Assembly: GCF_022682495.2 (NCBI RefSeq)
Contig: NC_071391.1
Span: 79,697,161-79,761,160, forward strand
DNA: 64,000 nucleotides
Source: Desmodus rotundus
Taxonomy: Eukaryota; Chordata; Mammalia; Chiroptera; Phyllostomidae
Direction: 5' to 3'
Part shown: positions 1-10,789 of the stretch, piece by piece
How the letters are laid out: every line of letters starts with the position of its first letter
Position numbering within the stretch: position 1 is the first letter of the stretch
Translations under genes and position numbers: made by a program
Notes under the pieces: generated by a model
Database searches by the model: none
What the model saw: the letters and a program-made list of their open reading frames with translations, nothing else
Told to the model about the DNA's origin: nothing

Positions 1-19
1 CTTTATCTCTGTTACTTTT

Positions 20-335
20 GGCTTTTTCTTTTGTGAATTATTTTAAAGCAAATTTCAAATTTGTCATTTTATGACTATGTGCTTAAGAATACAACTCAAA
101 AAATTATGGGTATTTTTTTAAACAAGCACAATGCTGTTATCACATCTAACAAAATAGAAAAGCAATTTTCTGGTTTTAGCAGCTACTCCAATTATTGAAA
201 TTCTTTTTGGAGGTGGTGTTTGATTTAGGACCCACATAAACTCTCCAAGTTGTTGAGTAGTGTCATAAATTTCCTTTGATCTATATCAATCCCCTTCTTA
301 TTCTGCTCCTTTCCTGCCCCTCATTCTTTTGCCTT
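20..335. repeat. Ancient L1M-type repeat relic
   Basis: The stretch resembles the same old mammalian L1M 3' region that is clearer at 33460-34360. Shared word patterns are a run of AAGCA after a TTATTTTAA block and a later TTTGATCTAT motif. It is strongly diverged and the family name is from memory, so the call is tentative. From 336 to 497 I see only pyrimidine-rich and AT-rich DNA with no gene. Confidence 0.35.
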
Positions 336-1250
336 TTCTTCTTTCCTCTCTCTCTCTTTTAACTCATTACATTAGCTTACTGAAGAGAAGAAAGCAACCA
401 TCCTTAGGAATATCTTATATTTTGTATTTGTCTGTTTGCTTCTTGTGAAACCTTGACCACTCTGTTGCTATTGAGTCTTCATATAAGAGCAGAGAATGTT
501 GAGCAGAGGAGTAAGCTGAAACTACACTAACCTCCCAGGACCAATCTGGAATTACAACTAAATTAGAGATAAATCATCCTGAATAACCAATTGAACATCA
601 GCTTTAGAGAAGCCTTATAACCATAACCAAGGACAGAGAGAAGAAACCATTTCACCACAATGAGCCTGGTAGGGAGTGCAGAGGAGGCGTGAGAAGGCTG
701 GCTGGGCTCCCACAGGCAGCACCTGACGTTTCTGAGAGATATTTCAGTGGCCAGGGGGTTCCCTCTGAGAATTACGGGGTCTAAATCCCAAGCTGGGCTC
801 CCTAGCCTATGGCAGAATGAAACCTAGATAACATCCAGATGTGAAAAGCAGCAGGGTTTCTGTCCACCAGGGAGAGATGGCTGAAGACTCAGAGAGCCTA
901 TTAAAGGGCCAACACACAAAATTTCATTTGAGCCACTTACCCTGGACTTCAGCAGAGGGAGGACAGAGTGGACTAGACCTGCAAGAGGAGAGTCTGGTGA
1001 TGGTGGATCTGGGTAGAGAGCTGACGGGTCAGCTGCCAGGATGCCCGTGCTGAGTCACTCCCCATACTACAGAAACCATGTTTCTCAGTCAGAGCACTCC
1101 CCTTCATGTGTCATCAGCCTGAGGGGAAGCAAAGCCCTGCCCTCAGGAATTCCTATGCTCTGCCCTGTGGTGCTTAAGCTGATTACAGCTTAATAATATA
1201 TTATTGATTAGTTTAACAACTAAAGGGGAAAATACAAAGAAGCAGCCAAA

Positions 1251-2164
1251 ATGGGAAGACACAGAAACAGGCCCCAAATCAAACAGCAAGTGAATTCTCC
1301 AGAAGAAGAACCATATACATAAAGGCAAGCAATTTATGAGTTAGAGAGTTTAGAGTAATGATTATAAAGATACTCAACAGCATGAAAAAAGACATATAAA
1401 CCATAAAAAAGGACCACTCAGAAATAAAGAATATCTAAAATAGATAATACAATGGAAAGAAAAACAGTAGGTTAGATGAAGCAGACAATCAAATCAGTGA
1501 TCTGGAAGATAAGGTTGGAAAAAATACCCAGGCAGGGTAGCAAAAAGAAAAGAGAATATTAACAAATGGAGAGAGCTTAAGAAATATTTTGGACCACATG
1601 AAGCACAATAATATCTGTATCATGGGAATACCAGGAGAAGAGAGTGAGCAAGGAATTGAGAATCTATTTGAAGAAATAATGATTGAAAACTTTCTTAATC
1701 TGGTGAAGGAAAAAGACATACAAGCTCAGGAAGTTCAGAGAGTCCCAAACAAATTGGACCCAAAGAGACCTACAATGAGACACATCATAATTAAAATGAC
1801 ATGGTTTAAAGACAAGGAGAGAATCCTAAAAGCTGCAAGAGAAAAGCAGGTAGTTACCTACAAGGGAGCACCAATTAAACTGGCATCTGAATTCTCTACA
1901 GAAACATTTCAGGACAGAAGGCAGTGGTGTGAAATATGCAAGGTGATGAAAAGCAAGGAACTTCAACCAAGGCTACTTTACCCAGCAAAGCTAACATTTA
2001 AAATCAAAGGAGAAATAACAAGCTTTCCAGACAAGAAAAAGGTAAGGGAGTTTCTTACCACCAAATTAGTACTTCAACAAATATTAGAGCTTGCTTTAAG
2101 AAGAAGAAGGGAAAGAAGAAAAAAAGACAAAAGAAAAGAGTCTAACAATAAAATTGCACTAACT
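1251..2164 (+). pseudogene. L1-A ORF1 relic (RNA-binding chaperone protein)
   Basis: ORF1p is the trimeric nucleic-acid chaperone that coats L1 RNA in the cytoplasmic particle. The frame probably began at the ATG at 1251 (followed by GGAAGACACAGAAACAG), as in the homologous start at 44430. The N-terminal coiled-coil part is broken by stops. From 1589 the RRM and C-terminal domain are readable (residues such as NICIMGIPGEESEQGIENLF, RHIIIKM, ERILKAAREK, LQPRLLYPAKL). The normal ORF1 stop is gone: an open frame runs from 1589 through the ORF1 C-terminus into the start of ORF2, ending at 2389. Confidence 0.85.
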
Positions 2165-5100
2165 ATGTATCTATCCAAAATTACCTTAAATGTAAATGAC
2201 TTAAGTGATCCAACCAAAAGACAGAGGGTAACTGAATGGATAAGAAAACAAGATTCATATTTATGTTTCCTCCAAGAGACACATCTCAGGTCAAAAGATA
2301 CTCTCAGACTAAAACTAAAGGGTTGGAAAAAACATATTTCACGCAAATGGAAAGGAGAAAAAAGCTGGGGTAGCACTACTTATATCTGACAAAATAGACT
2401 TTAAAACCAGGGCTATAGTAAGCAACAAGGAAGAACACTACCTAATGATAAAGGGAATAGTCCAACAAGAGGATATAACCCTAGTAAACTTTAATACACA
2501 CAACATAGGAGTGCCAAAATATGTGAAGCAAATCTTGATGAACATAAAGGGAGAGATTAACAGAAATACAGTCATAGTCGGGGATTTTAACACTCCATTG
2601 ACCACAATGGATAGAGCTTCCAGACTGAAAATCAATAAGGAGACAGTGGCCTTAAATGATACACTAGATCAAATGGATTTAATTGATATTTTCAGAGCAT
2701 TTCACAAAGTAGCAGAATATACATACTTTTCAAGTCCACCTGGGATGTTTTCTAGGATAGACCACATGTTAGGACACAAAACAAGTCTCAATAAATTTAA
2801 GAAGATTAAAATCATACCAAACATCTTCTCTGACCACAATGCTGTAAAACTATAAATCAATCACAAGAAGAACAATGAAAATACACAAAGACATGGAAGC
2901 TAAATAACATGTTATGAAACAATGAATGGGTCAACAATGAGATCGAGGAAGTAATCACAAGATACCTTGAAACAAATGAAAATGATGACATGACAATTCA
3001 CAATCTGTGAGACACTGGGGAAGCAATCCTGAGAGGGAAATTCATAGCATTACAGGTCTATCTCAAAAACAAGAAAAAGCTCAAATAAACCATCTAACTT
3101 CACACTTAAAGGAACTTGAAAAAGAAAAACAAAGAAAGCCCAAAGTATGTAGAAGGAAGGGAAAAATAAAGATCAGAGCAGAAATAAGTAAATTAGAGTC
3201 TAAATAATGATACAAAAGATCAATGAATCCAAGAGCTGTTCTTTGAAAAGATAAATAAGATTGACATACCTTTAACCAGACTCATCAAGAAAAAAGTGAA
3301 AGGACCCAAATAAATAAAATCATAAATGAAAGGGGAGAAATAACAACTGATGCAAGAGAAATACAAAGGATTGTAAGAAAATATTATGAACTATGTGCCC
3401 AGAAACTGGACAAACTGGATGCAATGGATAACTTCCTAGAAACATACAGCCTTCCAAAAACTAAATTAGGAAGAATCAGAGCATCTTAATAGACAAATTA
3501 TACCTAATAAAATTGAAGCAGTAACCAAAACACTTCCAACAAAAAAAGCTCTGAACTGGATGACTTTACAGTTGAATTTTACTGAACATTCCAAGAAGAA
3601 CTAACATCTTTCCTTCTCAAACTATTTCATAAAATTGAAGAGGAGAAAAGCCTCCCAAACTCTAATTGAGGCCAGCATTATAATAATCCCAAAACCAAAC
3701 AAAGACACTACAAAGAAAGAAAATTACAGGCCAATATCCCTCAGGAATATAGATGCTGAAATCCTCAACAAAATATTAGCACACTGAATACAGCAATGCA
3801 TCAAAAAGATCCTACACTATGATCAAATGGGATGTATTCCAGGAATACAAGGTTGGTATAATATTCACAAACCAATACATGTGACTTGCCACATAAACAA
3901 AATGAAGGATAAAAACCACATGATCATATCAATAGATGCAGAAAAAGCATTTGATAAAATCTAGTACCCATTAATGGTAAAAACTGCTAGCAAAGTGGGA
4001 TTAGACAGAACATACCTAAACATAATAAAGGCCATATATGATAAGCCCATTGCCAGCATCATACTCAATGAACAAAAGCTACAAGTTTTCCCCTTAAGAT
4101 CAGGAACAAAACAGGGATGTCTGCTTTCACCTCTTTTATTCAACATTGTACTGAAAAATCCTAGCCACAGAAATCAGACAAGAAGAGGAAATAAAAAGCA
4201 TCCAAAATGGGCAGGAAGAAGTGAAACTCTCATTAGTTGCAGAAGACATGATACTGTACATAGAGAACCCCAAAGATCCCACCAAGAAACTATTAGAAAT
4301 GATAAATGAATTCAGCAAAGTAGCAGGATACAAAATTAATAACAAAAAATCAGTTTCATTTTTATGTGCCAATAACAGACTAACAGAAAGGGAATTTAAG
4401 AAAACAATCCCAATCCCAATTACTTCAAAAAGAATAAAATAACTAGGAATAAACCTAACCAAGGATGTAAAAGACCTGTACTTGGAAAATTATGACCCTG
4501 AAGAAAGAAAGAGAGAAAGATACAAATAAGTGGAAGCACATACTATGTTCATGGATAGGAAGAATTAACATCATTAAAATGTCCACACTACCCAAAGCCA
4601 TCTGTAGACTGAACACAATTCCTAGCAAGTTTCCAATGATGTATTTCACAGAAGTAGAACAAATGTTTCAAAAATTTATATGGAATCACAAAAGGCCCTG
4701 CAAAGCAACAGCAATCCTGAAAAAGAACAAAGTTGGAAGAATCATGCAACCTAATATGAAAATATAGTATACTATAAGGCCATAGTAATCAAAACAGCAT
4801 GGTACTTGCATACAAACTCACACACAGATCAATGTAACACCTTTACAACCAATTAATAATTGAAGAGGAAGCAATCACTTACAATGGGCTAAAGATAGTT
4901 TACTCAATAAATGTACTTGGGAAAATTGGACAGATACATCCAGGAAAATGAAACTAGACCACCTTTTACAGCACACACAAAATATATTTAAAATGGTTCA
5001 AAGGCTTCAATGTTAGACCCAAGACAATAAAAATTGTAGAAGAAAACATAGGTGGCAAAATCTTGAACGTTGCTTGTAGCAATATTTTATCAGATACATC

Positions 5101-5478
5101 TCCCCAGGTAAGGGAAACAAAAGAAAAAGTAAACAAATGCGACTATTTCAAACTAAAAAGTTTCTGCAAAGCAAAGGAAATTATCAACAAAATAAATAAA
5201 CAGTTGAATTTATCAACCCCCAGAATGGGAAAACATACTCATCAATACATGTGATAAGGGGTTAATATCTAAAATTTATAAAGAACTTACAAAACTCAAC
5301 ACCAAAAAATAATCAACCAAATTAAAAAATGGACACAGGACCTGAGTAGACACTTCTTCCAAGAGGACCTACAGATGACCAATAGACATATGAAAAGATG
5401 CTTAATATCACTAATCATCAGAGAAATGCAAATTAAAACACAAGAGATATCTCACACCTGTCAGGATGGGTATCATCA
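2165..5478 (+). pseudogene. L1-A ORF2 relic, endonuclease and RT part
   Basis: ORF2p nicks target DNA and reverse-transcribes L1 RNA. The ATG at 2165 starts the AP-type endonuclease. Readable motifs are FLQETHL near 2265, VGDFNTPLTTMD near 2575 and a SDHNAVKL segment near 2830-2850. RT motifs follow: [12 protein letters not shown] near 3930 and [17 protein letters not shown] near 4110. The catalytic YADD/FADD position near 4235 reads VAEDM, so the first catalytic aspartate is lost. Many frameshifts and stops separate these blocks. The relic stops at 5478, where HAL1-B was inserted, and resumes at 7260. Confidence 0.9.
5466..5478 (+). repeat. Target-site duplication of HAL1-B, left copy
   Basis: The 13-mer ATGGGTATCATCA is repeated at 7247-7259 with one C/T difference. 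Both copies lie in the ORF2 sequence of L1-A, which reads continuously across them once HAL1-B is removed. Confidence 0.88.
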
Positions 5479-5490
5479 GGAGTTCCAGCC

Positions 5491-5501
5491 AAGATGGAGG
5501 C
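5491..5501 (+). promoter_or_regulatory. YY1-like site at the HAL1-B 5' end
   Basis: AAGATGGAGGC lies about 12 bp from the 5' end. L1 5'UTRs of primates carry a YY1 site (core AAGATGGC) at a similar place that sets the transcription start. All full HAL1 copies here and L1-H have a version of it. Confidence 0.6.
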
Positions 5502-6006
5502 ATAAGTAAAAACCCTTCACTTCCTAGCACAACCACAAGGAGAAAAATGACGAACCTAAAATAAATAAATGACCAGAAGTACTAGAAAATCAAACTGCAT
5601 GGAACTCTGACAACCGTGGAATTTAAGAAATAGTCAAAGAGAACAACCAGACCAGTAAGGCTGTGAATGGAGAGAAACTGTGGTGAGACAGTGAACTGTG
5701 GAGGTGGGCTGACTGTGGTGTGGTGGCAAGCTTCGTGGGAGGGGCTCACGTAAGGGGAAACTGAGACTCAGAGGTGGCTGTGGACTATGCTGGTTGCTGT
5801 GGTAGGAGAAACTCCCAGTCTCACACAAGAATTCCTTGAAAAATGTGCTAGAGATGAGCAGGTGAGCTGCATTGTCCCTTCTCTGGCCCCTCCCCCAGAG
5901 GCAGCGCCTCAGCACAGCAAAGAGGTTTGCCCTGCCTGGGTGAATACCTAAGGCTCTGCCCTCTTAAAACTTATCAGCTGTGTCAAGACAAAGAAATAGG
6001 GCCCAA

Positions 6007-6834
6007 ATGAAAGAACAGAGCAAAGCCTCAGAAAGAGAGCTAAGCAAAGAGGTTGTAGCCAGCCTATCTGATGGAGAATTTAAAGCCCTGGCAATCAAAA
6101 TGCTCACAGAACATATTGAGCTTGGTCAAAAAATGAAAGAACAAATGAAGGATACCCAAATTGAAATAAAGCAAAATATTCAGGGAACTAACAGTGACAG
6201 GAAGGAAACCAGGACTCAAAGCAATGATTTGGAACAAAAGGAAGAAATAAACATCCAACCAGAAAAGAATGAAGAAACAAGAATCCAAAAGAGTGAAGAG
6301 AGGCTGAGGAACCTCCGGGACAACTTGAAACGTTCCAATATCCGAATTACAGGGGTGCCAGAAGGAGAAGAACAGCAACACCAAACTGAAAACTTATTTG
6401 AACAAATAATGAAGGAAAACCTCCCCAATCTGGCAGAGGAAATAGACTTTCAGGAAGTCCAGGAAGCCCAGAGAGTCCCAAAGAAGTTGGACCCAAAGAG
6501 GAACGCACCAAGGCACATCATCATTAAGTTACCCAAGATTAAAGACAAATGGACAATCTTAAAAGCAGCAAGAGAGAAGGAAAGAGTTACCTACAAAGGA
6601 GTGCCCATAAGACTATCAGCTGATTTCTCAAAAGAAACCTTACAGGCAAGAAGGGGCTGGCAAGAAGTATTCCAAGTCATGAAAGGCAAGAACCTACATC
6701 CAAGATTACTCTATCCAGCAAAGCTATCATTTATAATAGAAGGGCAGATAAAGTTCTTCCCAGATAAGGTCAAGTTAAAGGAGTTCATCATCACCAAGCC
6801 CTTATTATATGAAATGTTAAAGAGACTTATCTAA
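6007..6834 (+). CDS. HAL1-B ORF1p, uninterrupted, 275 aa
   Basis: This would be an L1 ORF1-type RNA-binding protein that coats RNA in a retrotransposition particle. The frame is open to the TAA at 6832-6834. The ATG used in sister copies (ATGGCCCAAATG) reads AGG here, so the next in-frame ATG at 6007 is the likely start. Order: an acidic, Glu/Lys/Gln-rich N-terminus (about residues 1-95, likely short coiled coil), an RRM-like domain beginning around SNIRITGVPEGEE and including RHIIIKLP, then a C-terminal domain with ILKAAREKERVTYKG, GWQEVFQVMKGK and LLYPAKLSF. L1 ORF1p is usually about 300-370 aa, so the N-terminus is short. It has a shared 5'UTR and no ORF2 partner. Expression and activity are unknown. 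Confidence 0.8.
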   Translation: MKEQSKASERELSKEVVASLSDGEFKALAIKMLTEHIELGQKMKEQMKDTQIEIKQNIQGTNSDRKETRTQSNDLEQKEEINIQPEKNEETRIQKSEERLRNLRDNLKRSNIRITGVPEGEEQQHQTENLFEQIMKENLPNLAEEIDFQEVQEAQRVPKKLDPKRNAPRHIIIKLPKIKDKWTILKAAREKERVTYKGVPIRLSADFSKETLQARRGWQEVFQVMKGKNLHPRLLYPAKLSFIIEGQIKFFPDKVKLKEFIITKPLLYEMLKRLI

Positions 6835-6995
6835 GAAAAAGAAGATAAAAACTATGAACATTAAAATGACAACAAACTATCAACAAATGAACCTAAAAAA
6901 ATAAAAGAAAGAAAAACAATGAAAACAAAAACTAAGCAAATAACTAGAACAGGAACAGAATCAGAGAAATGGACATCACATGGAAGGTTTTCAGT

Positions 6996-7022
6996 GGGGA
7001 GGGGAAGGGGAGGAATGTGGGG
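6996..7022 (+). promoter_or_regulatory. G-quadruplex-capable purine tract in HAL1-B 3'UTR
   Basis: Four G4 runs at 6996-6999, 7001-7004, 7007-7010 and 7019-7022 are spaced by loops of 1, 2 and 8 bases. L1 3'UTRs typically hold such tracts. Comparable tracts are in copies C (24082-24113) and E (about 62414-62442). Confidence 0.55.
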
Positions 7023-7246
7023 AAAAGGTACAGGGAAGAAGCAGCATGATTGGTAGGCATTAAATAGAGAAGGAGAGGTCAAAATTGTATAAGAAACAGA
7101 GAACTCAAAGAACTTATACGTACAACCCATGGACTTGAACTAAGGGGGTGATGATAGGGGTTTAGGGGGTGCAGGGTGCAGGTGGGATAAAAGGGGGAAA
7201 ATTGGGAAAACTGTAATAGCATAATCAATAAAATATAATTTCAAAA

Positions 7247-7259
7247 ATGGGCATCATCA
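7247..7259 (+). repeat. Target-site duplication of HAL1-B, right copy
   Basis: ATGGGCATCATCA, one mismatch to 5466-5478. The L1-A ORF2 sequence resumes directly after it. Confidence 0.88.
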
Positions 7260-7720
7260 ATAAATTAACAAACAAGTGCTGGTGAGGATGTGGAGAAAGG
7301 GGAACCCTTTTGCACTGTTGGTGGGAATGCAGACTGGTGCAACCACTGTGAAAAGCAGTATGGAGATACCTCAAATAATTAAAAATGGATCTGCAGTTTT
7401 ACCCAGCAATCCCACTTCTGGGAATATATCAGAAGGAGCCCAAAACACTAATTCAAAAGAACATAAGCACACCTATGTTCATTTTTGAGTTATGTACAAT
7501 CTCCAAGTTATGGCAGCAACCCAAGTGTCCATCAGTAGATGAATGAATAAAATAAGTAGGGGACATTTTTACAATGGAATACCACTCAGATGTGAAAAAG
7601 AAGAAAGTTTTACACTTTGTGACAGTTTGGATGAACCTGAAGAATATTATGCTAAGTGAAATAAGCCCATTAGAGAAAGACAAATGCCATACAATTTCAC
7701 TCTTATGTGGAATCTCATGA
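7260..7720 (+). pseudogene. L1-A ORF2 relic, C-terminal part
   Basis: This continues the reading interrupted at 5478 and encodes the cysteine-rich C-terminus of ORF2p. Blocks that match the other L1 copies are the HCWW-type region (here altered, near 7315), the ILLLGI-like block near 7400-7430, the YIFNSFIN-like part near 7530, and a final IMLSEISPLEKDKCH segment. The frame ends at TGA 7718-7720. The 3'UTR (7721-7945) is G-rich, with an AATAAA at about 7911 and an A-rich tail. Confidence 0.85.
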
Positions 7721-8059
7721 ACAAACTGAACTAACAAGGGAAATGGGGACAGACTCACAGATAGAGAGCAGGATGACAGCTAGTGTTGAAGGAATTGAGG
7801 GGGTGGAGAGATTGAGCAAAAGAGGAAAAAGGACTCATAGACGTGGACAACAGTGTGGTGATTGTTGGGGAGATGGGGGCATAAGGGGACTAAATGGTAA
7901 TGGACAAAATACAATAAAGATTAAATCAAATTAAATAAAAAAGGAACAGAGAATACCCAATTTTTTAAGTGAACATTTTTTATCTTTCAGTAGTGTTTAA
8001 AATTTTTCATTATGTACATTCTGCATATTTCTCACTACCAATGTGTGTAGGTAATTTAT

Positions 8060-9623
8060 CTTTTTAAGCTGGAACCTTCTATTCCGTGTTACAGCACAAC
8101 ATGTTAGTGTTTGTATACTATATGGAAACTACTGGTTTCCACATATTAATTTTATATCTTGTTAATTTACCACATGCTATGATTTTTGTAGCAGTTATTT
8201 TCATTGATTGTCTTGAGTTTTCTCAACATAAACACTCATTATCTAAATATAGATCTAGTGTTCCTTCCCAATTGCTTTATCTAATTTCATTGACTAATTC
8301 CTCCAGTATCATGTTAAATAGTAATGGATATGGTGGGCAACTTTGCATTGTCTCTTACATTAATGGGAATACCTTAAGTGTGTCCCCATGAAGATGTGTC
8401 TTTAATTGATTTGTATTTTAGTGAATGAATGTGTATGTGTGAGTGTGTATGTCTGATAAAAAATAAATGTTAATTTTTTTCAAATGCTGTTTTTACATTG
8501 TTAAAAATGGTAATACAATTTCTCCCTTGACCTATTGCTATGATTAATTATATTAATGGATTTTTCACATAGAGTCATCTTGAATTACCAGAATAAACAC
8601 TGTTTGATTATGATATATTTTATTCCAGTATGACATAATACTCTATTCCTGACATTTTACTTATAACTTTTACATTAACTTTTATAAGTGATTAATATAG
8701 AGCTTTCTTTTTTGTATCATCTTTACATGGCTTTTATGTCAATGAATATTTTATATTTGACAGAAAAAATTGAATAATATTTATTATTTTTCTATGATCT
8801 GGAACAATTTAAATAGCAACTAGACTATCTGGGTTTTATTGTTTGGTATTATTCCCTTGTAAAACCATCTGGTTTCTGTGCTGCTGGTTTGAAGAATAAC
8901 ATTTTAAAAACTCTCTGCTACTTGTAAATGATAATTGGTCTGTTGGACTTTCTACTTCAACTTTTTATTTTGACTGAAGTTATCCATTTCATCTAGGTTT
9001 TCAAATACAAGGGTGGACAAAGTAGGTTTACAGTTGTGTGAATAAATAATACAACAGTTAATAAAGAATAAATTCTGTGTTTTATGAACTCACAATTATA
9101 TATCTACTTTTGCCAACCCCTTTATTTGCAAAGAAGTTTGCCATTATAATTACATATATTTCTTTACAAATCACTTATTTGGTGGTTGTTTTTCTTTTTT
9201 ATGTTTCTTTGTATATGTGTGCTTCCTACTCATTACTAAAAAACTTAACTATAGATTTGCTCATTTTATTCATGATTTTCATGGTATAAGATTATTTAAT
9301 TAATGCTATTTTTTCTAATTTCTCTCTTATTTATTTCTGCTTTTATCTTTAATAATATTTTATTCTGCTTTCTTTTGATATTTTTTGTTGTTCTCTTCTT
9401 CACTTTTGAAGTTGAGTGTTTAACACACTTTTTTCATTTATTGATAAATTGATAAAGTTATGAATTTTTATTTGAGCCTTTACTTTACTTGTATTTCATA
9501 GATACAATATATTGCAGTTTACTTATTGTTGCCTTCTGGAAATTCTGCAATTATTTTTTATATTTTCTCCTTGAAACAATATTTGAATGAGGTCTTTCTG
9601 TGTGTTTCTTTATGTTTCCAAAT
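8060..9623 (-). mobile_element. Ancient L1M-type ORF2 relic, part 1
   Basis: Read on the minus strand, this is an old, highly diverged L1 ORF2 in the RT-to-endonuclease direction. Plus-strand signatures are TCCAGTATCATGTTAAATAG near 8305, AAACCATCTGGTTTCTG near 8862 and TTTCATAGATACAA near 9494. It is interrupted by a MITE at 9011-9120 and by the L1 tail at 9636. The same element appears to resume at 10790. Confidence 0.75.
9011..9120. mobile_element. Small inverted-repeat DNA element (MITE)
   Basis: A 110 bp block starts GGGTGGACAAAGTAGGTTTA and ends in an imperfect reverse complement of that start (CTACTTTTGCCAACCCC). The terminal inverted repeats run about 28 bp with several mismatches. 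It has no coding capacity and lies inside the ancient L1. I cannot assign it to a superfamily because no clear target duplication is visible. Confidence 0.6.
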
Positions 9624-9635
9624 GAAGGACTTTTA

Positions 9636-10618
9636 TTTATTTATTTACTTATTTACTTATTTTTGACACTATTATAGATGTCCTCCATTCCCTCCTCCCT
9701 TTACCCTCCTGCCCCCAACCCCTACCCTCTTATTTGGTCTTCACCATATTGTTGTGTGTGTCCATGGGCTATGCATATATACATTTATGTTCTTTAGCTA
9801 ATCTCTTCCAGTTCCCCTCCCCCCCCCCCGCCCAGAGATCTCTCAGTCTGTTCCATGTATCCATGTCTCTGTTTTTATTTTGTTTGCCAGTTTGTTTTGT
9901 TCATTAGATTCAACAGATGCATGGGATCACATGGTATTTATTTTTCTCTTACTGGCTTATTTTGATTAGCACAATAATCCCCAGGTCAAGATTACTCTAT
10001 CCAGCAAAGCTATCATTTTGAATGGAAGGGCAGATAAAATGCTTCCCAGATAAGGTCAAGTTAAAGGAGTTCCTTATCACCAACCCCTTATTATATGAAA
10101 TGTATGAAATGTTAAAGGGACTTATCTAAGAAATAGAAGATCAAAAGCTATAAACAGTAAAATGACAACAAACTCACAACTATCAACAAATGAACCTAAA
10201 AAACAAAAACTAAGCAAACAACTAGAACAGGAACAGAATCACAGAAATGGAGATCACATGGAGGGTTATTAGTGGGGAGCGGGAGGGAGAGTGGGAGAAT
10301 GAGGGGAAAAGGTACAGGGAATAAGAAACATAAATGGTAGGCACAAAATAGACAGGGGGAAGTTAAGAATAGTGTAGGAAATAGAGAAGCCAAATAATTT
10401 ATATGTACAATCCATGGACATGAACTAGAGGGGGAGGGGGAATGCTGGAGGGTGGGAGTTTCAGGGCAGAGGAGAATAAAGGGGAGAAAAAAATTGGGAC
10501 AACTGTAATAGCATAATCAATAAAATATACTTAAAAAAAGAATAAACACTGTTTCATGTACTAACAACTATAAACTTAAAAAAAAAAATCTCCAGGTCCA
10601 TCCATGCCATTGCAAGTG
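9636..10618 (-). mobile_element. 5'-truncated L1 tail, split by a HAL1 fragment
   Basis: A poly-T start near 9636, a pyrimidine-rich 3'UTR complement and a terminal piece of ORF2 identify the 3' end of an L1 on the minus strand. The perfect 12-mer GAAGGACTTTTA at 9624-9635 and 10619-10630 is its target-site duplication. A HAL1 fragment (9988-10587) was inserted later, and the L1 resumes with TCCAGGTCCATCCATGCC. Confidence 0.85.
9988..10587 (+). mobile_element. HAL1 fragment, 5'-truncated, with extra 3' sequence
   Basis: It contains the last part of ORF1 (from the RLLYPAKLSF-equivalent region; stop TAA 10127-10129) and the whole HAL1 3'UTR. After the first A-run (to 10537) come about 39 bp not found in other copies, then a second run of A. 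The target duplication ATCCCCAGGTC (9977-9987) and ATCTCCAGGTC (10588-10598) encloses the extra piece, so it arrived with the element. Confidence 0.85.
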
Positions 10619-10635
10619 GAAGGACTTTTAAAAGA

Positions 10636-10785
10636 TTTTTTTTTAATTAAAAATTTTAAAATTGTTTTTCAAGTACAGTTGTTTCCATTTCACTCCACCA
10701 CACCCACCCATGCCACCCATCCCTGCCTCCCACCCTCGAACCTACTTTCTTTGGCTTTCTCCATGTGTCCTTGTATGTTTTTTGG
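10636..10785 (-). mobile_element. Short L1 3' end
   Basis: A poly-T/AT-rich start followed by TTCAAGTACAGTTGTTTCC and a C-rich 3'UTR complement marks a strongly 5'-truncated young L1 tail on the minus strand. It abuts the target duplication of the previous L1. Confidence 0.8.
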
Positions 10786-10789
10786 TATT

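Larger units (their letters stand above)
5479..7246 (+). mobile_element. HAL1-B: ORF1-only half-L1 element, complete
   Basis: A 1.77 kb non-autonomous L1 relative with a 5'UTR (5479-6006), one ORF1 (6007-6834), a purine-rich 3'UTR and an AATAAA near 7228 followed by an A-rich end. No endonuclease or RT frame exists between the ORF1 stop and the 3'UTR. Target-site duplications of 13 bp (5466-5478 and 7247-7259) show that it inserted as a unit into L1-A. The ORF1/3'UTR junction is the same as in copies C, D and E. HAL1 elements are known in mammals; whether this subfamily is already catalogued cannot be told from sequence alone. Confidence 0.9.
498..7945 (+). mobile_element. L1 copy A, near full length, decayed, split by HAL1-B
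   Basis: A LINE-1 retrotransposon with all parts in order: 5'UTR (498-1250), ORF1 relic, ORF2 relic, and a 3'UTR ending in an A-rich tail near 7931-7942. A younger element, HAL1-B, sits inside ORF2 (5479-7246). Without that insert the L1 is about 5.7 kb. The 5'UTR matches that of copy G at 43441. Possible target-site duplications are the diverged 9-mers at 489-497 and 7946-7954. Both reading frames are broken many times, so the copy cannot be active. Its polarity and its 3' end type differ from the younger L1 tails found elsewhere in the window. Confidence 0.88.

Noticed and set aside
841..1053. A 70-codon open frame near the window start as a possible gene
   Set aside because: It lies in the 5'UTR of L1-A and has a homologous, differently broken counterpart in L1-G; no protein family pattern.
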